A DNA stretch of 64,000 nucleotides, from positions 310,001-374,000 of the forward strand of contig JACKDU010000006.1 in the NCBI GenBank assembly GCA_020633335.1, in the 5' to 3' direction. Origin of the DNA: Myxococcales bacterium. GTDB lineage: Bacteria; Myxococcota_A; Polyangia; Nannocystales; Nannocystaceae. The notes under the pieces are model-generated. The model saw nothing but the letters and a program-made list of their open reading frames with translations. It searched no databases and was not told the origin of the DNA. The translations under genes and the position numbers were made by a program. How positions within the stretch are numbered: position 1 is the stretch's first letter; each line of letters opens with the position of its first letter. Below, piece by piece: positions 1 to 7,008 of this stretch.

Positions 1-180
1 GATCCGCTCGAGGTACTCGACGGCGTCGGCGTCGGCGTCCTCGGCGATCTCACAGACCAGCGGCGCCTCGCCGCCGTCGTCGCCCCCGTCCGCGCCGGCG
101 CAGGCCCCCAGGAGCCCGGCGACCGCGAGGACGAGCGAGGCGAGGTGGCGGGACGGGGTGGGGGCGTGGCGGCGATCCAT
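1..180 (-). CDS. Lipoprotein, N-terminal part (runs off the window)
   Basis: Only the first 60 residues are inside the window. The start ATG at 180 is preceded by a purine-rich GAGGAG about five bases upstream. The protein begins with an Arg/His-rich n-region, then a hydrophobic core ending in the lipobox LGAC, so it should be exported and lipidated at a cysteine near residue 27. After the cysteine comes a short acidic Gly/Asp-rich linker and a Cys-containing segment. No function can be assigned from this fragment. It lies on the same strand as the three lipoprotein genes upstream of it (198-3208). Confidence 0.7.
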   Translation of the reverse strand, partial: MDRRHAPTPSRHLASLVLAVAGLLGACAGADGGDDGGEAPLVCEIAEDADADAVEYLERI

Positions 181-197
181 CGGCGCTCCTCGTCGGA

Positions 198-1193
198 TCA
201 GGGGGTGAGGGCGAAGCAGTAGATCCCGCCGTAGCCGCCGCCGGAGCCGACGGTGACCTCGCCGGGGATCGGCGGGCCCATCTCGATCAGGTTGATCCCG
301 GGGGCGCAGCCGGCCTCGTCGAGCGACGACATCCAGTTGGCCATCGACCCGTCGCCCATCTGCGGCGGCATCATCCCGCCCATCCCGTAGCGCGGCCACG
401 AGTGGCCGACCCGGGGGCGCCCCTCGCTCGCCAGGTCGCCCTTGTTCGAGGTCCAGTCGAGGCAGGTCGCGGTCGCCGCGTAGAGCTCGCCCTTCGCGTT
501 GGTGCCGGTGAGGGTGTCGTGGTTGTCGACCTCCGGCATGTTCGGGTCCGGCTGGTGGTTCGGGACCCCCCACTCGTTGGGGAAGTCGTCGATGATCGTC
601 GGATCCATCCCGGTCGGCCGCTCGGTCAGGAGGTCGGTCTTGTTCATCGCCACCAGGCGGCCGAGGCGGTCGTACCAGGGGCCCTCGCCGATCCGGTCCT
701 TGGCGTGGACGACCTCGCCGTCCTCGCCCGAGGCGGCGCTGAGGAAGGCGCGCCACTCCTTCACGCTCGCGCCCGGCATGCTCATCTCGGCGATCTCGGC
801 GCAGATCTTGTCGGCGCCGCGGAGGCCGGCGCCCATCCCCTCCTCGCCGTAGCGGAGGTCGCCGCCGAAGCCCTGCTCGCTCCCCGAGAGGAGCTGGATC
901 GACTCGAGGCTGGTGACGAAGAAGGAGAAGGGCTCGAGCGGCTCGCCGGTCGTCGAGCCCCCCGAGGTCGCGGACTCCGACTCACCGCCCGACGATCCGC
1001 CGCCGCCGGTCGAGCCCGACGAGCCGGCGCTCTCGCTCGCGCCCGAGCTCGCGGACGAGGTGCTGCCGGTGCTGCCAGCGTCGGTGCCGGCGCTCTCGGA
1101 GGCCGAGGAGTCGCCGGCGTCGTCGCCCTTGCAGGCGAGGGTGAGGGCGGCGGCGAGGGAGAGGACCGGGACGAGGGCGTGCTTGCGGATCAT
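198..1193 (-). CDS. Lipoprotein with endostatin/lectin-like C-terminal domain
   Basis: 331 aa. The reading frame is open much further upstream, but the start at 1193 gives a proper lipoprotein signal (MIRKHALVPV..., lipobox LTLAC). A Ser/Gly/Thr-rich linker of about 65 residues follows, then a globular domain of about 240 residues. That domain carries the pattern FFVTS...GADKICAEIAE...WRAFLSA...KDRIGEGPWYD...GRLVA, seen in myxobacterial proteins with a C-type-lectin/endostatin-like (DUF1554-like) fold. It is probably an outer-membrane or periplasm-facing surface protein; the ligand is unknown. The domain assignment rests on motif memory and the function is open. Confidence 0.75.
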   Translation of the reverse strand: MIRKHALVPVLSLAAALTLACKGDDAGDSSASESAGTDAGSTGSTSSASSGASESAGSSGSTGGGGSSGGESESATSGGSTTGEPLEPFSFFVTSLESIQLLSGSEQGFGGDLRYGEEGMGAGLRGADKICAEIAEMSMPGASVKEWRAFLSAASGEDGEVVHAKDRIGEGPWYDRLGRLVAMNKTDLLTERPTGMDPTIIDDFPNEWGVPNHQPDPNMPEVDNHDTLTGTNAKGELYAATATCLDWTSNKGDLASEGRPRVGHSWPRYGMGGMMPPQMGDGSMANWMSSLDEAGCAPGINLIEMGPPIPGEVTVGSGGGYGGIYCFALTP

Positions 1194-1251
1194 CGGGGGC
1201 GTCCTTGCGGGCGGAGGGCGTGGGGCGGGGCGGGGCGCGAGCGAGCGGCGC

Positions 1252-2289
1252 TCACTTGCAGGAGAGGTCGGCCTGGCAGGTCTGGCCGTTCGGACAGTCA
1301 GCGTCGGAGGAGCAGGAGGTGAGGCCGGGGATCTCGACCGCGTACTCGAGCGCCGAGGTGACGACGAGGTCGACGCGGCCGGAGGGGATCGTCGTCGAGC
1401 CGACGGCGCTGCGGCTGACGACCACGGTCGGGAAGCCGGCGACCCCGAGGTCGAGGAGCTGGGTGACGAGGTCGGCGGCGAGCTCGACGCTGCCGCTGTC
1501 GTCGCTGTCACACTCGATCATCCCCTTGGTCCCGCCGTGGTGGCTGATGTCGAGCTTGACGTGGATCGTCGAGGCGCCCGGCGAGCCCGCGGGCTCCCAG
1601 GTGAGGGTCGCCGCCTGGCCGCTCTCGAGGGCGAGGGCGCCGGAGGTGAGGACCAGCGGGGCGATCCCGACCCCGTCGATCGAGAAGGCCGGGAAGTAGT
1701 CGCCGGCGGCCTCGAGCTTGATCGGGTCGCCCTCGGCGAAGGCCGGGTAGAGGAGCTTCTGGCCGATCGGCTGGTAGGTGTTGTTGAGGGGATCCATCTC
1801 GAGGACCCCGCCGCCCTCGAGCGCGAGGCCGGAGATCGTCACGGTGCCGGCGCTGTGGGCCGCCGGGTAGTCCTGGCAGGTGTCGTCCTCGACGCAGGCG
1901 GCCGAGCCCCCGCAGGGCGTGTTGCAGAAGGGGACCCGGGGGGTGACGAGGTGGCAGCTCCCGGCGCTGGCGGCCTCCTCCCAGATGATCTGCGAGGGGC
2001 TCGGGCCGTCGTAGATCTTGCCGAGGACCGCGGTCTGGCCCGGGGCGGTGTCGGAGGGCCCGACCAGCTCGACCTCGAAGGTGCCGACCAGGACCCCGGG
2101 ATCGCCGTCGGTGTCGGCGCCCGTCCCTTCGCCGGTGGAGCTGGTCCCGCCGCTGGTCTCGGTCTCCGAGTCGCCGCTGCCCGCGGGGCCGCAGGCCGTC
2201 GCCAGGGCGAGGAGCGCGGCCAGGGCGGTGCGGGGGCGCGCGCGTCGGGGGAGGGGGCGGGTGCTCGGCATCTCGAGGGTGAGCAACAT
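1252..2289 (-). CDS. Lipoprotein of unknown function, Cys-rich C-terminus
   Basis: 345 aa from ATG 2289; GTG 2295 and ATG 2271 are alternatives. A TAATCT box lies at 2301-2306, so a very short leader is likely. The signal peptide ends in the lipobox LATAC, followed by a Thr/Ser/Gly linker to about residue 65. The rest looks beta-rich, with a disulfide-rich insert (CNTPCGGSAACVEDDTC) and a closing motif CSSDADCPNGQTCQADLSCK, similar to the small Cys modules found at the ends of myxobacterial surface proteins. I do not recognise a catalytic family. It is followed at 58 bp by the endostatin-like lipoprotein on the same strand, so the two may be cotranscribed. Confidence 0.75.
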   Translation of the reverse strand: MLLTLEMPSTRPLPRRARPRTALAALLALATACGPAGSGDSETETSGGTSSTGEGTGADTDGDPGVLVGTFEVELVGPSDTAPGQTAVLGKIYDGPSPSQIIWEEAASAGSCHLVTPRVPFCNTPCGGSAACVEDDTCQDYPAAHSAGTVTISGLALEGGGVLEMDPLNNTYQPIGQKLLYPAFAEGDPIKLEAAGDYFPAFSIDGVGIAPLVLTSGALALESGQAATLTWEPAGSPGASTIHVKLDISHHGGTKGMIECDSDDSGSVELAADLVTQLLDLGVAGFPTVVVSRSAVGSTTIPSGRVDLVVTSALEYAVEIPGLTSCSSDADCPNGQTCQADLSCK

Positions 2290-2343
2290 GACCACCCGCG
2301 AGATTACAGCGTTGTTACAGAAATGTGGCGGACGTCGCGGGGT

Positions 2344-2365
2344 GTGGACCCCTGCGGGGATCCAC
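2344..2365 (-). terminator. Small GC hairpin between lipoprotein genes
   Basis: GTGGACCCC and GGGGATCCAC pair around a TGC loop with one bulged A. The hairpin lies just downstream of the CAP-domain lipoprotein stop (2396) and upstream of the next gene on the same strand. There is no T-run, so terminator function is a weak inference. Confidence 0.3.
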
Positions 2366-2395
2366 TCGCCAACGGAGATCCCCCTGCCTTCGGGC

Positions 2396-3208
2396 CTACT
2401 TGAAGTCCTGGAGCGCCCAGAGCTTGTTGTCGGCGGTGATGTAGAAGCCGCAGGCGACCTGCGAGTACTTCTCGCTGCTCATGTTGATGTAGTGGCCGTG
2501 CATGTTGAAGTCCATGCCCGGACCCTCGGCCCACATCTGCGCGAGGCACTGCTTGAGCGACGCTTGAATGTCGCCCGAGGGCCAGCCGGGGCACTCGTTC
2601 TGGGCGAACTCGCCGCAGGACGGGAAGGCGCCGTGGGGGGTGTTGGTCTTGCCGTCGCTCTCGGCCTCGCCGTCGGCGCAGTCCTCGGCGCTCATCCACC
2701 GGGTGTAGGGCGGGAGGTTCAGCGTCGCCCGGTACATGTTGATCTCGTCGACGCAGAACTGGGCGTAGGCGTCGTTCCAGCCGCCGTCCATCATCCCGGT
2801 GGTCGAGCCGCCAGAGGTCGTCGAGGTCGAGCCGCCGGAGGTCGTCGAGGTCGAGCCGCCGGAGGTCGAGGTCGAGTCGCCGGTGGTCGAGGTCGAGGTC
2901 GAGGTCGACGTCGCGTCACCTGTGGTGGTCGCGTCGCCGGTGGTCGAGTCGTCGGTCGTCCCCTCCGAGGCGCTCCCGCCGGTGCTCGCGTCGCTCGACG
3001 CCTCGCCCATCGAGAGCCCCGCGCTGGTCTCGCTCCCGCCGGAGGAGGATCCGGAGAGGCTCCCGGCGCTCGAGTTGACGGTCGCGGCGGTCAGCGACGC
3101 CTGCGAGGAGGCGGTCGGCTCACCGTCGGGGAGACCGATGTAGCAGCCGGTCGACGTCGCCGCGCCGAGGGCCAGTGCGAGGCCATACCCACATCGTCGC
3201 CAATCCAT
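2396..3208 (-). CDS. CAP (SCP/PR-1) domain lipoprotein
   Basis: 270 aa. Signal peptide MDWRRCGYG... with lipobox STGC. The Ser/Thr/Gly linker to about residue 140 is encoded by 24-bp tandem repeats. A cysteine-rich secretory protein (CAP/SCP) domain follows: FCVDEINMYRA, CGEFAQNECPGW, MWAEGP and the late signature HGHYINMSS...VACGFY. His and Glu residues typical of the CAP cavity are present (HGHYINM, MWAEG). Bacterial CAP proteins are secreted or surface proteins of mostly unknown activity. A paralogue with the same domain is at 25231-25854. The gene is divergent from the histidine kinase and has a promoter match directly upstream. Confidence 0.85.
   Translation of the reverse strand: MDWRRCGYGLALALGAATSTGCYIGLPDGEPTASSQASLTAATVNSSAGSLSGSSSGGSETSAGLSMGEASSDASTGGSASEGTTDDSTTGDATTTGDATSTSTSTSTTGDSTSTSGGSTSTTSGGSTSTTSGGSTTGMMDGGWNDAYAQFCVDEINMYRATLNLPPYTRWMSAEDCADGEAESDGKTNTPHGAFPSCGEFAQNECPGWPSGDIQASLKQCLAQMWAEGPGMDFNMHGHYINMSSEKYSQVACGFYITADNKLWALQDFK
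2802..2870. repeat. 24-bp tandem repeat encoding a lipoprotein linker
   Basis: About three copies of a 24-bp unit (GTCGAGCCGCCGGAGGTCGTCGAG-like; first copy 2802-2825, second 2826-2849, third degenerate). Read on the minus strand it encodes TSTTSGGS-type linker repeats of the CAP lipoprotein, so linker length may vary between strains. Confidence 0.7.
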
Positions 3209-3527
3209 ATTCGCAGGCTAGTGCGACGGGCCGCGGATGTCACCGTCTTCGTGGGCCGCTCTGCGCGGCGAACACGGGGGCGCGGGCCCCCGGAGCGCGG
3301 CGGGCAGGGGCGCCTCGGCCCCGTCCGCTCGCCGACCCGGGGGACCTCGTCGCGCCGAGTACGTCGTTCTCGATCGTCCGCCGGCCGCTGCCCGAGCGCG
3401 GGCGTCGGCGTCGACGCCCGCGCGCCCTGGAGAGGGTCGCAAGTGCGGACCCTCGTTGAAGGAATTTGCCGAGCCGATAGGCTCCTTGTCGAGGTCGCGG
3501 CCGGGCCGCGAGGGCCTCGCGGAGACG
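3209..3527. other. Divergent intergenic region, CAP lipoprotein / histidine kinase
   Basis: 319 bp without a credible gene. It holds the CAP-gene promoter at the left end and a small hairpin, GAGGGTC (3432-3438) pairing with GACCCTC (3448-3454). A 15-bp direct repeat CGAGGGCCTCGCGGA overlaps the ribosome-binding region of the kinase and recurs about 50 bp later inside its coding sequence. No clear -35/-10 for the kinase is visible. Confidence 0.4.
3215..3243 (-). promoter_or_regulatory. Promoter of the CAP lipoprotein gene, leaderless spacing
   Basis: On the minus strand GTGACA (3243-3238) is followed after 17 bp by TAGCCT (3220-3215), ending six bases before the ATG at 3208. Spacing and sequence fit a housekeeping-type -35/-10. 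Transcription would start at or next to the start codon. Confidence 0.5.
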
Positions 3528-4868
3528 ATGGGAGCAGGGATCAGAGCGGCGTGGGCGAGGGCCTCGCGGATCGACACGGAGGATCCGGACGTCGAGCGCC
3601 GCGGGCGGGCGCTCCTCAGCGTGCTCCTGACCTTCGTGGTCTCGCTGGCGCTCGTCGGGTCGTTCTCGGCCCTCGCCGCGCCGCCGGAGCGCCTGCGGCC
3701 GACCTTCGTCGTGATCGCCTGCATGTCCCTCGTCCTCGTCGCCAGCGGGGTCCTCGCCCGCCGCGGGCGCGTCGATCTCGGCGGGCTCCTGATCAGCGGC
3801 GTCCTCAGCCTGACGATCGTCGCCTACCTCCTCCACGTCCAGACCTACACGCCCTTCCTCTGGTTCACCTCCCTCAGCGTCGTCGTCGCCAGCATCACCG
3901 TGCGGCCGCGCCTGATCTGGGTGAGCGCGGCGATCAACTTCGCGGTCGTCGCGTCGGTCGCGCTCGTCCTCCCGGTCGAGCTCGGCGAGAAGCTGCGCTA
4001 CACGACGATGGTCAGCGCGCTCCTCCTGCCGATGAGCGCCTTCACCTTCTTCAGCGCCACCCGCACGCAGGCGCTCTTCGCCGCCCAGCGGGCGGCGATG
4101 TCGGAGCTCGAGGCCGCGAAGGCGCTGATCGACGAGGCGCTCCAGGAGGCCAACGCCGAGCGCCACCGGGCGGAGGCGGCGAGCCGGGCCAAGAGCACCT
4201 TCCTCGCCAACATGAGCCACGAGCTGCGGACGCCGCTCAACGCGATGATCGGCTACGCCGAGCTGATCGAGGAGGAGGGCGCCGACGACGAGACCCGGCG
4301 GGATCTCCAGAAGATCCAGCACGCGGGCCGCCACCTCCTCGGGATCATCGACGACATCCTCGACGTCTCGCGGGTCGAGGCCGGCAAGCTGACGGTCGCG
4401 CCGGCGGAGGTCGATCTCGAGGCGATGGTCCGCGAGCTCCAGGAGACCCTGGCGCCGGCGGCCGCCCGGGCCGGCGACGCCCTGGTGATCGAGCGGGCGC
4501 CGGCGTGCGCGCGGGTCTTCACCGACCCGCTCCGGCTCAAGCAGATCCTCCTCAACCTCCTGGGCAACGCGGTCAAGTTCACCGAGGAGGGGACGATCAC
4601 CCTGCGGGTCACCTGCGCCGACGAGGTGACCCGCTTCGAGGTGAGCGACACCGGGATCGGGATGGACGCCGAGACCCTCGATCGGGTCTTCGTCGAGTTC
4701 ACCCAGGCCGACGAGTCGAGCACCCGGCGCTACGGCGGCGCCGGCCTCGGGCTCGCGCTCTCGCTCCGCCTCGCCCGCCTCCTCGGCGCCCGCCTCAGCG
4801 CCGCGTCGACGCCGGGGGAGGGCTCGACCTTCACCCTCGAGCTCCCGGCGAGGCCGCCGGCGGCCTGA
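3528..4868 (+). CDS. Membrane-bound sensor histidine kinase
   Basis: 446 aa from ATG 3528, chosen because GGAG lies four bases upstream and the longer frame only adds Arg/Pro-rich sequence. Residues about 28-185 form roughly six hydrophobic segments with short loops (a 7TM-like sensor with no periplasmic domain). A coiled-coil linker (EANAERHRAEAASRAK) follows. The HisKA domain has the H-box MSHELRTPLNAM with phospho-acceptor His about residue 231. The HATPase domain has the N-box NLLGNAVKF, G1 DTGIGM and G2 GGAGLGLALS. No receiver domain and no cognate regulator adjoin it, so it is an orphan kinase. It ends facing the DUF4215 lipoprotein across a terminator. Confidence 0.9.
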   Translation: MGAGIRAAWARASRIDTEDPDVERRGRALLSVLLTFVVSLALVGSFSALAAPPERLRPTFVVIACMSLVLVASGVLARRGRVDLGGLLISGVLSLTIVAYLLHVQTYTPFLWFTSLSVVVASITVRPRLIWVSAAINFAVVASVALVLPVELGEKLRYTTMVSALLLPMSAFTFFSATRTQALFAAQRAAMSELEAAKALIDEALQEANAERHRAEAASRAKSTFLANMSHELRTPLNAMIGYAELIEEEGADDETRRDLQKIQHAGRHLLGIIDDILDVSRVEAGKLTVAPAEVDLEAMVRELQETLAPAAARAGDALVIERAPACARVFTDPLRLKQILLNLLGNAVKFTEEGTITLRVTCADEVTRFEVSDTGIGMDAETLDRVFVEFTQADESSTRRYGGAGLGLALSLRLARLLGARLSAASTPGEGSTFTLELPARPPAA

Positions 4869-4879
4869 GGCCGGACGCG

Positions 4880-4910
4880 CGAGGGCGCGGAGCTGAGCCC
4901 CGCGCCCTCG
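4880..4910. terminator. Bidirectional terminator hairpin
   Basis: CGAGGGCGCGG (4880-4890) and CCGCGCCCTCG (4900-4910) form a perfect 11-bp stem with a 9-nt loop. It lies in the gap between the convergent histidine kinase and DUF4215 lipoprotein genes. No strong T-run flanks it. Confidence 0.55.
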
Positions 4911-4932
4911 ATGGTTCGTGCTGACGTGCCGA

Positions 4933-6426
4933 TCAGGGCGCGCCCTGCTGCAGCCAGTCGAAGTAGCCCTGGATGAAGGGCACGACGAAGTCGCCCTGCA
5001 TGATCCCGTTGGCGTAGGGGCCGAGGTCGAGGAGCATGTAGGTCAGGGTGCCGCCGTTGTTGTACTTGCGGACGATGGCGACGTGGTTGTTCGGCGCCTG
5101 GTGGCAGGTCCGACCGAGGAGCGTCGTGTTCGCCGGCTGGCCGGCGTCGTTGAAGTGCATCATGTGGTACGAGGCCGACTGCTGCGAGAACTCGTAGGTG
5201 TCCGGGAGGAGCGCGGTGATCGCGTGCATGCCGTCCTTGTTCCAGTCCATCATGCAGTCGTTGGACTGGTGCCAGCTGTTGCCGGCGGCGATCGAGAAGT
5301 AGCCCGTCCAGTAGGTCCGGTACTCGGCGAGGCTGGAGCCGCCGAAGACCAGGACGTGCTTGCCGGCGTTGAGGTGGGCGTTGTAGTCGGGGCCGTTGGC
5401 GTTTCCGCCGTCGTTCGACATGATCAGGATGTCGGCCGAGTCGGGCGGCAGCCACTGGGTGTTGTTGACCGTGTAGGGCTCGCCGATCGTGTCGAGCGCG
5501 GTCGTGATGTTGGCGAAGCTCGAGCCGCCGAGGACGATCGTCCCGAGCGGGATGAGGTTCTTCATGCAGGCGTTCGAGCACTCGTCGTCGTCGACGTCGT
5601 TGCCGTCGTCGCACTCCTCGACGCCCTCCTGGACGAAGCCGTCGCCGCAGGTCGCGGCGGCGCAGGTGGTCAGGCACTCGTCGGTCTCGAGGTCGTTGCC
5701 GTCGTCACACTCCTCGACGCCGGCCTGGACGAAGCCGTCGCCGCAGGCCGCCGGCTTGCACTCGCTGGTGCACTCGTCGGTCGCGTCCATGTTGCCGTCG
5801 TCGCACTCCTCGACGCCCTCCTGGATGAAGGAGTCGCCGCAGGAGGCGGCGGCGCAGGTGCTCAGGCACTCGTCGGTCTCGACGTCGTTGGCGTCGTCGC
5901 AGGCCTCGCCCTGCTGGACCACGCCGTCGCCGCAGGCCGCCGGCACGCAGGCGTTCGAGCAGGCGTCGTCGTCGACCTGGTTGCCGTCGTCGCAGCCCTC
6001 GCGGGGGCCCTGGTAGCCGTCGCCGCAGAACTGGTTGGTGCAGTCGGCCTTGCAGGTGCCGGTGTTCGAGTTCGCCGCGCCCTCGTCGCACTCCTCGCCG
6101 GCGTCGACGTTGCCGTCGCCGCAGACGCCCATCGGCGCCTCGACGCAGACGCCGGCCTCGCAGACCAGGTCCCCGTCGCAGGCGCCCGCGTCGCAGGCGC
6201 AGTTGAGGGTGCCGACGTCGCAGATCGGGCCGGTGGTCTCGGTGCCGCCGGTGGAGGAGGTCGAGCTCGTCGACGAGGTCGAGGTGGTGCCGTTGGAGGT
6301 CGTGCCAGTCGACGTGTCGCCGGTCGTGCCGTCGCTGTCGGTCGCCGAGGTCGCCGTGTCATCGCCGGAGCAGCCGGCGACCACGAGGAGCAGCGCGAGC
6401 GGAATTCGCAGGTGGATGAGGTTCAT
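4933..6426 (-). CDS. DUF4215 (Myxococcus Cys-rich repeat) lipoprotein with amidotransferase-like C-terminus
   Basis: 497 aa. Lipobox VVAGC, then a Ser/Thr/Gly linker to about residue 65 and a small Cys cluster. About five to six tandem DUF4215 repeats follow (residues about 95-285), each CGDGxxxxGEECDDGNxxxxDxCxxxC. The last 210 residues form a separate domain beginning LIPLGTIVLGGSSF; its alternating beta/alpha pattern (ADILIMSNDGG, GKHVLVFGGSS, HVAIVRKYNNGG) recalls a class I glutamine-amidotransferase-like or ThuA-like fold, but no Cys nucleophile is obvious. It is probably displayed on the cell surface, with the repeats as a disulfide-braced stalk. Function unknown. Confidence 0.8.
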   Translation of the reverse strand: MNLIHLRIPLALLLVVAGCSGDDTATSATDSDGTTGDTSTGTTSNGTTSTSSTSSTSSTGGTETTGPICDVGTLNCACDAGACDGDLVCEAGVCVEAPMGVCGDGNVDAGEECDEGAANSNTGTCKADCTNQFCGDGYQGPREGCDDGNQVDDDACSNACVPAACGDGVVQQGEACDDANDVETDECLSTCAAASCGDSFIQEGVEECDDGNMDATDECTSECKPAACGDGFVQAGVEECDDGNDLETDECLTTCAAATCGDGFVQEGVEECDDGNDVDDDECSNACMKNLIPLGTIVLGGSSFANITTALDTIGEPYTVNNTQWLPPDSADILIMSNDGGNANGPDYNAHLNAGKHVLVFGGSSLAEYRTYWTGYFSIAAGNSWHQSNDCMMDWNKDGMHAITALLPDTYEFSQQSASYHMMHFNDAGQPANTTLLGRTCHQAPNNHVAIVRKYNNGGTLTYMLLDLGPYANGIMQGDFVVPFIQGYFDWLQQGAP

Positions 6427-7008
6427 CCGGCGACGGTGGAGCGGCGCGAAGCGGTCGACAAGCGAAATTCGCGGGGCGTGGAGGCGCGCTCGATGATTCT
6501 GTCTCTAGGGTCAGGGTCGTCGTCGCCCCGAATTTCGGGAGGGCGCGCGCGGGGATGCGCGAGCCGTGAGGAAAGGCGCGAGAACGCGGCGCGACGGCGA
6601 GCGCGACGCAATTGGACGGAGCCTCTCGGGTCTTTGGTCGCGCGCCTGCGCGTGGCGATCACATGGGGTGACATGACCCGTCGCCGGCGCGCTCCTCCGC
6701 AGCGCGGCGAGCCCCGGCGTCGACGATCGGGCGTCGCGGCGCCGCGTCGTCGACCAGGTCGACGGGGCCTCGGGATCTCCTCCGCCTCCGTCGCCGCGAG
6801 GGGCTCGCCCTGGTGACACCTCCCGCGGATCGGCGCCCCGACGGGATCGTCGACGCGGAGCGACGCGCCTGGAGGCCGCCCGCGAGGACCGCGTCGGGCG
6901 TCGCAGCGGCGGAGGTCCGCCGCGGTGGAGAGCCCGGGCGCCGCGGCGCCGTCGCGCTGACCGTGCGCTGGACATCCGGGGAGCGGCGGGCGCACCCTCG
7001 ATCGCCCG
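6427..7008. other. Intergenic region upstream of the exporter fusion gene
   Basis: 582 bp between divergent genes. All open frames here are Arg/Pro-rich and look like GC-driven noise. The only structured item is a degenerate member of the dispersed TGTCCC family at 6661-6679 (ACATGGGGTGACATGACCC). No clear promoter or RNA gene was recognised. Confidence 0.35.

Noticed and set aside
2799..3143. Plus-strand frame of Val/Glu/Pro repeats (VEPPEVVEVE)
   Set aside because: Antisense reading of the Ser/Thr linker repeat of the CAP lipoprotein.
5570..6120. Regular cysteine repeats considered as a CRISPR-like array
   Set aside because: Spacing is irregular and in frame, encoding DUF4215 modules; no identical direct repeats with unique spacers.
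6661..6679. Full member of the TGTCCC palindrome family
   Set aside because: Only a weak match with an insertion in the core; kept as doubtful rather than listed as a site.
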